A DNA stretch of 64,000 bases from Epiperipatus broadwayi (lineage: Eukaryota > Onychophora > Udeonychophora > Euonychophora > Peripatidae). Below the pieces are notes generated by a model that did not search any database, was not told the DNA's origin, and saw only the letters and a list, made by a program, of their open reading frames with translations. The stretch is taken from assembly GCA_028023455.1 (NCBI GenBank), contig JAQFVV010000563.1, positions 126,001 through 190,000 of the forward strand. The letters run 5' to 3'. Positions within the stretch are counted from its first letter, which is position 1; each line of letters opens with the position of its first letter. A program made the translations under genes and the position numbers. This document shows, piece after piece, positions 50,885 through 61,223 of this stretch.

Positions 50885-53660
50885 AGAACATTTTGATCTT
50901 ATATTGCTTGTAGAAACTTGGTTAAATAAACAATTTCCTGATTGTTCTTTTCTTGATGCTAGATTTGGTGTTATTGTGAATGGACAGATCTATGGAAAAT
51001 ATTTCTTGAGGTGGTGGTATTCTATGCTTTTCATAAGGATCTTTATTTTACTTCTTTTTGTGAATCTACATGGTGTGAAATTACTTTAAATCACAATTTT
51101 AAATTTGTTTTAGGTAATATTTACCTTAAACCCACTTTGTCACTGTTAAAGTTTAATTATTTTTTGACATCATTTGAAGATTTTCTGATTGGCTATGATA
51201 ATGTAATTATTACTGGTAACTTAAATATTCCAATTTATATCAGGGTATAATTACTACACACTTTTCTTTTTTTTGTCTCCTAAAGCTTCTAGAATGTTAG
51301 TTTTGTAAAATTTTGGGACTTAAGCAATATAACCTATTTGTTAATGCCTCTCATCATACTTTGGATTATATTTTATGTAATTCAACAGTAGTTAGTAATT
51401 TTCAAATTGTCTCTGTTTATTTTCCAATTGATCCTCAACATCCAATTATTGAGTTTTATATTAACATTTGTCACTCAAAAATTAGTTGTTTTAATATTTG
51501 GAGAAAAGATTATGAGAGAGGTAATTATGATGAGTTTTGTAAAAACTTTTTTAAGGTTAATTGGAATTTATTATAATCTTATAGTGATGTAAATCATTGT
51601 TTAGATTGTTTTTTAAAGATTCTTAAGTTTTATTGATTTGTATATTATCAATAAATTGCCTTTACATAAGGGCTTTCCTCATTGGTTTTCATACAATCTT
51701 ATTAAAATTATTAAAAGGAAATCTTTATTTTAAAATACAGACTATCTTATTTATAATAATTTTGTTAATTTTAGAAAATTAGCTAAACACATTTTTAAAA
51801 GAGATTTGCAGAATTACATTAGGAAATTTGATGTTAATATTTCTTCCAACCCTAAAGAATTTTGGATTTTTATTAATAAGTCTGGTTTGTGAAAGAAAGG
51901 GTTCAAGCTACTCATGCTTTCACATCAAGTGCAAATGACTTTTCCAAACATTTTGCTGACTTATATTCATCACATTATACAATATATTCAAAAATTAAAG
52001 TATCTTACAATTCCTCTACTGTTCAATGCATGATTGATCATATTTCTAAGGATGATGTTACGACTTAAAATTCATTCTAGTTTAGATAATGATAATATTC
52101 CTTTTTTTATTTAAAAAGATTTAATTGAATTTATTGCAGTATTTCTTGCATTTATTTTTAATTTATCACTTACCTCTTGTGTTTTTCCTAATGTTCTTAA
52201 GTGTGCCAAAATGGTCCCAATTTTTAAAAATGGCTCATGTGATTGTGTCAATAACTATAGACTTATATCAGTTTTACATACAATTGCTGGAATTTTTGAA
52301 CAGTGTGTTTATAATAAAACTACTTTACATGTTAGCAAATGCATTTCTTCTTCATAACATGGTTTTATTCCTAATAGATCTGTAAAAACTAATTTGCTAA
52401 CAATTTATGATCATATAACACATGCTATTGAGGACCAGCAGAAGCTTGTTGTTATTTATTTTGATTTATCAAAAGCTTTTGATACAGTAGACCATACTAT
52501 TCTTCTTCTCAAATTATAACAAATGAGTTTTTCTACTAAACTTATTGGTTTCAATCCTTTCTTCATGGTCGTACAGCATATGTCAAATTTAATAATATTG
52601 TTTCATCTAATTTTGAATGTAATTTGGGAATTCCTCAGGATAGTATTTTAGCACCCATGCTGTTTAACATTTATATGAATGACCTTAACGATTATTTAAA
52701 ATCTTCTTATCTTTTGTGTTATGCTAATGACTTAAAATGTTTAGAAGAATCACATCAGTAATTGATTGCACTCTTCTTCAGAAGGATATAGATAATTTTA
52801 GTGCTTGGTATAATCTAAATAATATGACAGTTAATTTCAGTAAATGTTCCTTAGTCTCACTCTTGAAAAAATCGGAAGTTTTACTCTTTTTTTTAATTTT
52901 ATTCATTCTCACAAAATTAATTCTGTTGAATCCCAAAAAGATTTAAGAGTTATGATTTCTAGCGAATCCCAAAAAGATTTGATTTCTAGCAATAGATACT
53001 TTCTTTCTCATTTGGAAATGATGATTGATAAAGGTTTTAAGAATAATGGGTACCATCCTAAGATATGGTTATCATTTCAGTGATGATACAAAATTCAAAT
53101 TATTTTTGTCATTGGTTCTTCCTATCATTGAATATTGTTCAATCATTTGGAATAAAAGCTCTCAACATAGATGTAATTTATTACAATCAGTGTCTAATAG
53201 GTTGTCCAAATATGGTTCACTGGAAAGTAAAATTGTTCTTCATCTTTCTTCTAGAAGAAAATATACAGATCTTAAATATCTTATAAGACACAATTTCTAC
53301 TATTATAATTAGATTTTGTGTGCATGATACTCAGTCTGCTTCTGTTTGTTATATTCCAGTTTGTCATTCTAATGTCCTTAAGTTTTCTCTTTTATTCAGG
53401 CTACCATCTTTATATAATCACATTTGTAATATAACTAACCACTTTAATTTAGATTTTAAATAATCCTGTAATAATATTAAACTTAAATGCCATTGTTGCT
53501 TGGTTTAAATTGATTTTGTTTATATATATATATATATTTAAATTGATTGCTACTTTTTATTATTATGTTGTGTACATTATGCTTATCCATTTTAATTTTT
53601 GTTTTGTTTTTAATATGTTAATTGTAATTAGCTATATGCAGTTGTTTGGCATTTAAATAA
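50885..53660 (+). pseudogene. CR1/Jockey-type LINE, endonuclease + RT, inactivated
   Basis: Endonuclease remnants come first: LLVETWLNK (ExWL motif, near 50910), NFKFVLGNIYLKP and NVIITGNLNIP (the GDFN-like motif with Asp lost, near 51200-51235). RT follows: CAKMVPIFKNGS and NNYRLISVLHTIAGIFEQCV (52200-52310), HGFIPNRSVKTNL, VVIYFDLSKAFDTVDH (motif A intact, 52450-52495), NLGIPQDSILAPMLFNIYMN (52625-52680) and CYANDLK, where the YADD box reads YAND (near 52720-52735). The thumb runs to LPSLYNHICN near 53400. At least five frame changes occur. The 3' end AAATAAATGAATTGAATTATG (53655) resembles the short-repeat tails of this group. The first part of the endonuclease is missing. Confidence 0.75.
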
Positions 53661-53668
53661 ATGAATTG

Positions 53669-54345
53669 AATTATGTTATTCTGTTCTCTTGTTGTATCTT
53701 TGTCGGAGTATGGTTCTTCTATATGGAATTTGGATTTGATTTATAGTGAATCTAAAATTTCTAATGTAGAGAAAAGATTTGTAATAAAGGCAGAAAATTC
53801 ATATTTTAAACCAATACTAACTGAAAGAAGACTAAATAAAGATATGATAGTCATAAAAAAGTTAATTGTTGGAAAAAATGAAGTTAATGAGTGTATATCT
53901 AAAATAGAATTGAGTACCTTCTGATTTGTTAAGGGAAGTGTACACTTTTGATATTAAAAATAGTTAAAATTCTTTTTTAAATAAATCTGTCATTAACAGA
54001 TGATAAAAGTTATGTAATCAAAAATTCGATAACATTGATATTTTTTATGATTACTTATAACTGATATTAAAAAGAAATTGAATTTACTGTAAATAACATG
54101 CATTTATATATATTTTCATATTTTGATTACGAATTATAATTTTCTTTATTGTTGTATATTTTTGTTAAAATGTTAATATATTGTATAATGTTTTGTTTAT
54201 TATATCTTCATTTGGTAATTATTAATAATATATTAATATTTACTTGGGTATTTCTGTTAAAGCGAAAGTGTTGAAGTGCACGTAATAAAGAAGAATTGAA
54301 TTATTATTATTATCATCATTATTATTGTTCTATATTATTTACCTA
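53669..54345 (+). pseudogene. Second LINE 3' fragment with ATT-repeat tail
   Basis: The 83-codon frame 53673-53924 reads LVVSLSEYGSSIWNLDLIYS, then ISNVEKRFVIKAE, then ERRLNKDMIVIKKLIVGKN. This is the RT thumb region of a LINE (Y-SxxWxP..., VxKRF, ERR...D). It continues LPSDLLREVYTFD after a frame change. The end AATAAAGAAGAATTGAATTA followed by (TTA)n resembles the neighbouring LINE's tail, so this is a related, 5'-truncated copy inserted directly behind it. Confidence 0.65.
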
Positions 54346-55082
54346 TAGGGTATTGTATAAATGATTAAACAACAACAACAAAAAGGCAAGTATTGTTTCA
54401 TATCAAGTAGCTATACGCCTTTTCCGCTATCCAAATGCAACATACACATAATCAATTCTCCTTTCCAGGAAAAAAAAATCATAACTACTAATAAATACTT
54501 TTTAAAAACCACCATTATTAAGAGGCTGTTATTTTTTTTCTTTGAACTATCTATAATGTAATAAAAATGCAACTTTGAAATATCTAAAATATAACTTTTC
54601 ACGTTACTATTCCATTTCTCCCCTCCCCTAATATATAGATCAATGGAGACATTTAAAAATAATTGCAAAATTGATTTTACCGAAATCAATAGAATTTTTT
54701 TTTTTCTTTTTTAACTTTTTCCTTTATATATATATTTTTTCAATTCTTATGATTTTTTTTCCTCTTTCTCTCTCAGATATAACCTAATTCAAATTTCAAC
54801 AATTCTTTTATCTTAATCCTTTGATCTAAATGAAACTAAATTGATTTTTAAAAAAATAAATATATATCTAATCCAACAACAGCAAAAAATAATATTTCAG
54901 TTATGTAAATATTACTAAAAGTTTTCTTTATCCCCAGCAGTCGTTTACAAATAAAATGTTATTTATTTAAATTTAAAAAATACATAAGTATCAATTTCAA
55001 TTAAGAGTATGGAAATGTACATATTGTATAAAAATAAATATATATGCAAAATCATTAACATATAATAAAACAAAGTATAATT
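54346..55082. other. AT-rich spacer, nothing recognised
   Basis: AAC run at 54367-54383 and T-rich stretches near 54690-54770; no gene. Confidence 0.55.
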
Positions 55083-55215
55083 CGCCACAAGCTAGTCTGG
55101 GGATTTGGGGGAGTAGGCACTAGATAAGGATTTTATGCACACGTCTTATGGCATCCACTGATTACTCTGGATTGCACTGAGTGGTACTACTGTATGGAGA
55201 GTTTTGCGTTTTAAT
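55083..55215 (-). mobile_element. Family A repeat, copy 4 (short)
   Basis: CCACAAGCTAGTCTGGGGAT, AGTAGGCACTAGATAAGG and GTATGGAGAGTTTTGCGTTT identify the last ~130 bp of the family A unit in minus sense. Confidence 0.6.
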
Positions 55216-56449
55216 AACAATTATATAATGCTTGGAAAAAATTGATAATGAAAAAAATAAATAAATCAAAAGACAATCTTAACAATAAATCAAATTATTT
55301 ATTGCTCAGGAATTCACACAAAATTTGAACTTCAAAAATTGTCATTTATTATTCAATAACTGCATCAAACCATATAGAATACAATTAGCAATAAAGTGGA
55401 GTTTTCTCATAATAATAATGAATGTGTATTTAAATAGTATAAAAAACTCAACAAACATTAGGTCCTTCTAGAGAAATGCTTTTCCTATGATCACTAGAAA
55501 TCATTGATAACAATAATAGTCTATAAAATATTCCCAATGGTATTGTGAATAACATCAAAAGAGGCATTTTTCACTTATATATATAAAATAAAATATACTG
55601 TAATTGTGATTCAGGCTTCTTTAATCTGACATAACTGAATTCTAATCAAAGCAAGCTTCTATACTGCAGTCATTTTCAGCGTATTCAAGTACAATTTGTT
55701 TATGGACATGTTTGCATAAAATTTGCACATAGTTCTGAAATCTCATTCAAGAAATTTTAACAATAATTGAAATAGGTTCTTATTAAATTGAACAGTTTAT
55801 TAGTCACAATGTATACCATTTCTAATTATTCTTCACACACACAAACAAAAAATTGATGCATTTTCAATCAAAGTGTGTTGTTGAAGTGAAATTTGCTTAG
55901 TAAAAAATGTACTAAAATCTGTATCAAAAGATTACCTTTGTAAAATACTAAAAAACTATAGTTTTAAAAAACTAACCTCTCCATCCAATTGAAGACATAG
56001 ATACTCAATATTTTACATGAACAATATAGATTATATTTTACATGAACAATATAGATTATATATTACATTTATAATATCTAATACTGAAACTCAATAAACA
56101 AGTTAGCTTAAGAAATACGTGAATATATCAACAGGAATAAAATAGTAAACACGCTTACCTAACAGACCATATTTTTAAATGTCACTGTAAATATAAACTA
56201 ATTTAACTTTTAAATCACTGTGTTCCATACACATATGCCACTGCTTTATTTTAGATTAAAATTAACAGCATACTACTATTTTGTTAGTAATTTATTGTGA
56301 GATAAACTACATTTGTTATGTTATTAGTTTGTGTTATATAATATTAAGTCTTTTTAGTAAATCAAAGTTCTGACTCTTATTCCCTAATATATTCTTTATT
56401 TATACTTAGGTCACAAATTCTTTATATATAAATATAAAATACAATACCC
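55216..56449. other. AT-rich spacer with a 26-bp tandem pair
   Basis: TTTTACATGAACAATATAGA occurs twice in a row with a 26-base period at 56010-56061. Nothing else recognised. Confidence 0.55.
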
Positions 56450-56960
56450 ATTATAATATATATATATAAGAAATAACAAAAAGGTTAACGGTAAATATAA
56501 TATTATAGTCTAAATTATTTTGTAGCGCTTTCAATTACGTGGTAAGTCAGCTTTAACTGAATTTCAAATTTTAAACTTAATGCTACATATATTTCCATAA
56601 GCTGTGTATAGTCAATTTAATACAGCTTCAGTATTCTTTGATCATGAAAAAACTTGTAATTATAAGTTTACATTTGATAGTAATGAAATAAAAATATTAA
56701 TGGAAGAAAGAAATCATAAAAAGAGGAAAATTAAAGAGGCAATATTAATTGATAAATATAAGAACGATGTTATTAACAGGAAAACTGCAAATATGGCCAT
56801 ACACAGCTTATGGAAATATATGTAGCCTTAAGTTTAAAATTTGAAATTCAGTTAAAGCTGACGAGGATTACCACATAATTGAAAGCACTACAAAATAATT
56901 TAGACTATAATATTATATTTACTGTTAACTTTTTTTATTTCTTATATATATATATAATAT
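56450..56960 (+). pseudogene. PLE C-terminal fragment between inverted repeats
   Basis: Inverted repeats of about 160 bp (56450-56610 and 56799-56960) flank a plus-strand coding end (56604-56825). That reads SVFFDHEKTCNYKFTFDSNE, then EERNHKKRKIKEAILIDKYK and INRKTANMAIHSLWKYM before its stop. The right repeat is the element's 3' UTR, running on from the stop codon. The left repeat is the same UTR in inverse, the arrangement of an inverted PLE terminal repeat. It resembles the 3' UTR near 12327-12370. Confidence 0.7.
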
Positions 56961-57004
56961 GCAAATACAAATATACATACTTAAGCTAAATAAAATTAGA
57001 GAAG

Positions 57005-57420
57005 AATTTGAACCCATTGGTTCAAGCTCCCTTCAGTCATCCATTACATTGTGTACAATCAATACACATGACCATATACATGTGAAAAAAGATAAATGAC
57101 CTCCAATATACATATTTCATGCTGAAACAGCACTCATCAATATGGATGGTTAAAGAGTTGGAGAATGGAGAAGACTAAAACCTGCCCATTAAAGTTTGAA
57201 GATTTTCTATCTTAATATACACCTAGCAATGATTATATATGAGTGTGGGAGATGATGATCTGGACCAAATGATCAGCAGGTCAGCATGAAATACATATAT
57301 CAGAGCTCATTTATCTTTTTCACATACATGTGATTATATAGATCAGTTTTATAATATGTAGTGGATGACTGAAAGGAGTTTGAAGGTCTGGGTTCAAATC
57401 TCCTCTACATATATACTGTA
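57005..57420. repeat. Palindromic interspersed repeat (family B, copy 3)
   Basis: Both halves share, in inverted form, ATCCACTACAT/ATGxAATGGATGA, CATACATGTGA, TAAATGA and ATTTCATGCTGA. The central part holds CCCATTAAAGTTTGAAGATT and a TATCTTAATATACAC block, also seen at 16079-16370. The right end carries GGGTTCAAATCTC, like a tRNA B box; the left end carries the mirrored TTGAACCCATTGG. Confidence 0.5.
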
Positions 57421-58279
57421 ATGGAAACTATATATTATTACTATCATGCCACATGAATGTTGGGCAAATCAAATATAAAGGAATTTAATCTCTAAGATAT
57501 ATAAAAACAATGATAATGAAGCAACATTGTTTCATGAACAGCAATATTTCCTTCTATGGAAATCGGGTGAGCCAAATGTAAAAGTAAAACTAATAAAGAC
57601 TGCCAAAAGGTAAAACTAAAATTAGTGTTGTTCACTGAGTAGCTTGCATATTTGGATAATCATAAATACAATAAAATATTATTATTGAGTATGGCTAGCA
57701 GTCTTGCAAAGGCATCATAAACTTGGGCAACCACATACAATAAATAATTCATGAACCAGGTGGTTTTCTCCACTTATATACTAAATATTTAGACAATCTA
57801 AATATACTGCATTAAATGTTATAAGTATGCAATTAAAATATATAACGAAAATAGATAAATAAATATGTTGATTCACAAATGGTTGTATGGCAGTTTAGAT
57901 TTATATTTATAATAGACGCATAAATTTGTAGAGAGTGTCAATAGTTCAAATAGTGAGTATCTTGCCTGGCAAAGAGGATACAATTCAATAAATAATGACT
58001 TATGGGATGATAAAGTGCATTATGGGATGCACACAATGAATTATTTTAATTGTAAAATAAATTATGTAATAAAACAATTTATAATGATTGATGCAATAGG
58101 CAAATCAAAGTACTCATAAATATACACTATTTTTATTTTTTAATATTATTTATTAAATTCCACTGATATCTCATGCCATGCAATTCTTTTACGTATGTAT
58201 ATGTGTGTATTTGATTATATTATTATCAAAATGTATAATTTAATGTTCTCAAAGCTATGTTAAAAGCTAAAATGAGAAA
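57421..58279. other. AT-rich spacer, nothing recognised
   Basis: Only a short repeated TTATGGGATG pair near 57998 and 58020. No gene. Confidence 0.5.
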
Positions 58280-58610
58280 TAGGACGGATAAATGGGAATC
58301 AGTCCTTTTGCGATGGGCGCCCTTTAAAATAAATTAGGTTTCATCCTAAAAGAGATATAAACTGAAACGATTGTAAAATCTTTTTAGCGACTATTAGAGA
58401 AAGCGGCCTGTCACTAGATGACAATTGCTACAAGGTAACCAGAACCAATAGACCAATTACATTTCCACTAACATTCGAATGGCTTTATTGCTCGAGTGTA
58501 ATTCGAGCTCCGGAAATGTCAGCATCAGAATCAATCCAAGGACACCAAATTCCAGAATCGGATACTACTACCGCTCTAAACCGAACAGAGCTACATTTCT
58601 GTTACAATAT
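58280..58610. other. CpG-retaining island, unassigned
   Basis: This is the most GC- and CpG-rich 300 bp in its neighbourhood. It has GGGCGCCC at 58314-58321, two CCAAT motifs at 58444-58457 and a GCTCGA...TCGAGC hairpin at 58490-58508. The composition would suit a promoter or first exon, or an LTR scrap. The 66-codon frame at 58479-58679 has no recognised domain. I cannot choose between these. Confidence 0.3.
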
Positions 58611-59102
58611 ATATACATATATTATTTGAGTAGTAATATATGTTTTTTATATACTAATAAAAATAATAATGCACAATAAAATCACACAGTGGTAGACAGA
58701 TTAATAAAAAAAAAAAATGAAAAAATATGATGACTGTAAGAAGATTTGAATAATAATGTTGGAAAAAAAAAAACAAATAAAAAATAATGATTATTTCGCA
58801 GGATTTCAAAATCAATTCTACTTCCATATAAATACTTTTTAAGCGCAAAGAAATATAATAAGTATTAGAATTCAGAGGAAAAGTTTCAAAAACTGATAAA
58901 AGAAATGAAAATTATTTATGATCACATTATTAAACAAGTAAATAAAGGGGAGGGGGAGTATCAACTAAAGTATTATTTTTAGATAATAGCAAACCTATAA
59001 GAAATTATTTTAAACGGCTTAAGTTTTTAAATATTAAATATTTGTAAAAATATTTCATATATTGAAATTATATATAGAGATGCATGAATGTATGTTAGTA
59101 TA
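58611..59102. other. AT-rich spacer, nothing recognised
   Basis: Poly-A stretches and no coding or repeat signal. Confidence 0.5.
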
Positions 59103-59257
59103 TAGAGACCACATGTGAGATGGATGGATGAAATAAGAAAGTGTGCAGGGGTGATGTGGAGAAGAGAAGCTAAAGATCAGAAAAGATCGATTAAACTTGG
59201 AGAGACCTTCATCCTGCAGTGGATTGATAATGGTTGATGATGATGATGATGATGATT
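59103..59257 (+). pseudogene. RTE-like LINE 3' end with TGATGA tail
   Basis: The translation RPHVRWMDEIRKCAGVMWRR, followed by GETFILQWIDNG and a stop, is a well-preserved C-terminus. Directly after the stop a (TGA)n run (about 59233-59257) forms the 3' tail, typical of this LINE type. It is the best preserved of three such tails in the window (also 16890-17090 and 50240-50430). The insertion is strongly 5'-truncated. Confidence 0.75.
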
Positions 59258-59377
59258 AAATGACCTTTATTTATAGGATTAATAATAAGTTTTAATAACT
59301 TTATATTTCCTAGTTAGCTTCATTAATGTAATCTTCAACGTCAGCTATTCTCATCTTGCTTTAAATAGGGAACCTTT

Positions 59378-59472
59378 GTCAAGCGTCGGTGGCCTAGCGG
59401 TTAGCATAGCTGCCTTCCAAGCACCTGGCCCGGGTTCACTTCCCGGTTAACGCATTTGACATATAAAAAAAT
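59378..59472 (+). mobile_element. tRNA-derived retroposon (tRNA-Gly(TCC)-like) with target duplication
   Basis: The 72-nt core 59383-59454 folds partly as a tRNA. The T arm is perfect (CCGGG-TTCACTT-CCCGG). The anticodon loop CTTCCAA carries TCC at 59416-59418. The A box TGGCCTAGCGG fits consensus and the B box GGTTCACTTCC nearly so. The acceptor stem GCGTCGG/TTAACGC pairs at six of seven positions counting wobbles, but the D stem is poor. A short AT tail follows. The whole is flanked by AAATAGGGAACCTTT (59363-59377) and AAATAGGGAACGTTT (59473-59487), a 15-bp duplication with one mismatch. This marks retroposition, so it is a SINE or retro-pseudogene rather than a functional tRNA gene. Confidence 0.75.
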
Positions 59473-59487
59473 AAATAGGGAACGTTT

Positions 59488-60561
59488 TCATATTGATAAA
59501 AAAAATTGCAATCCTGATAAAACAAATCAAAACATCATAAATAATTTATTAAAAATAAAAAAAAAATAAAAAGTTACTAATGGAAAGCAAATATTAATCC
59601 AAAATGATACTTAATGTAAAGAATTAAATTTACTTTCTTTCAAAATTTGGTTTAATTCTCCGTAACTGAATCCCAATACCAGAACTTGCATCCAACTTCT
59701 TTATTTTGTGTTTGTTTCAAATTATTAACTACAGTTAGAAAACTAACTAAGTTTATATTCTGCAAATATAAACTTTAATCGTAGAATTCTATGAAACTCA
59801 AGTTCGATATCCTTAATACAAATCTATAATGAAGCTTATTAAATTAGGAATGTTGCATTAAACCAGATTTGATTTCAGCTTTAGAGATTATTTACCACTG
59901 AATTCCGATGCAATATATAAATAAAAGTTATAGCTAGCTTACAGTATAAAAATAATTTGCTCCAATAAACGGCAGTTATGTTGTAAGTTAGCCTATGGAG
60001 TTGACAAAGATTATGTTGTAGAAATGGGATGAAGCAGATTATGGAAAAACAGGGTGAAGAATGGAAAGGGAAGGTAAAATGGCTAACAGGTTTCTCTGGG
60101 CATAGTTGCTGAGAGATTCCTGACTCCATATAAAGAGAAGTCACAGTGCATTACATCACATCATATCATAGATATAATAAAAATTGAAGTGTTAACCCCA
60201 CTGTTTAGTTTAATGATATATTGCTTCAGATATTGTATCTACATACTATTGCAAACAAAGATTCATGATATGTATGAAGAAACAAATCATATGGAAAATC
60301 TACTGACAACTTCCATAGAGATCTAAGGAATTAAAAATAGATCATAAATAAACTTCTTTTGTAATTTTAAGCAGATAAGATCTAACATGGTATAATTAAT
60401 TAAAACTTTTTCTATATAGGAAGATGGACCAGATAAGAATCTGCTTTTAAATATAAATAAAAAATATTGCATTCATCCAATTAAAACTTCTACAGTTATG
60501 ATTAGATAAAGCACAATCAAAGTGGTGATACAAATTGTTGTTGAAACTAATTTTCCAGAAA
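59488..60561. other. AT-rich spacer, nothing firm
   Basis: 60000-60130 is more balanced in base use, with a frame reading MKQIMEKQGEEWKGKVKWLT on the plus strand. The frame is short, ends in stops and matches no family I recognise. Confidence 0.45.
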
Positions 60562-60583
60562 TACAATCCAAATATATATATAT

Positions 60584-60785
60584 CTTATGAAGACTTCTTT
60601 TGATATTAAGGGAAGGTGGAATTTGTAGTGAATTATGGGAAGGTTTGTATATATATATGTTTTCCTTTAGATTGATTTTCACTTGAGAAGGTCTATTTGT
60701 AGTAGATGAAACCATGGTTGTGTAAGGATTTTGGTAAAATTTTTAAAATTTAATCTAGTATTGTATTATTTTATGGTTTTGCATT
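60584..60785 (+). repeat. PLE left pLTR
   Basis: Nearly identical to 63545-63820 apart from a long AT expansion that the right copy carries. Starts CTTATGAAGACTTCTTTTGA and ends at TTTTGCATT. Contains the last 12 codons and stop of the element's ORF, then the 3' UTR with the hammerhead-like fold at 60683-60712. Confidence 0.85.
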
Positions 60786-60799
60786 TTTATTTTTGCTAG

Positions 60800-61222
60800 T
60801 ATAGTGTTAGACAGTTTTGGTTTTCTATTTAGGTATACTATTTAATATTTTGAATAGTGATATATGGTTTTGTGAATTTCATATTTTATTTGTTTTGTGT
60901 ATTTGTATTACTAATTTTATTATTTTGTGCTTTTGTTTAGTATTAATTATTTGTTTGTATTTGCATAGTTATTAATTTTCTTTCAGTATGTGGCAGTTTT
61001 TATAAGATAATTATAGTGTTAGTCAGTTTTGGTTTCCTAATTAGGTATACTATTTAATATTTTTGAATAGTGTTTTATAGTTTAGTGAATTTCATATTTT
61101 ATTTGCTTTGTTTTGTGTATTTGTATTATTAATTTGTATTATTTTGTATTATTTGTTTATTATTATTTATTCGTTTGTATTTGTATAGTTATTAATTTTC
61201 TTTCAGTATGTGGCAGGTTTTT
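60800..61222 (+). repeat. Two-unit tandem repeat in the PLE leader
   Basis: Units at 60800-61011 and 61012-61222 share TATAGTGTTAG...CAGTTTTGGTTT, TTAGGTATACTATTTAATAT and TTTTCTTTCAGTATGTGGCA. The end of each unit has a pyrimidine-rich TTTTCTTTCAG that looks like a splice acceptor. Leader repeats could act as promoter units, as tandem 5' monomers do in some LINEs; this is inference only. Confidence 0.75.
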
Positions 61223-61223
61223 T

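Noticed and set aside
59383-59454. Functional tRNA-Gly gene
   Set aside because: Poor D stem, imperfect anticodon and acceptor stems, and flanking target duplications show it is retroposed.
60473-60715. Minus-strand 80-codon frame, repeated at 63469-63750
   Set aside because: Antisense reading of the two pLTRs; the repetition reflects the pLTR pair, not a gene.
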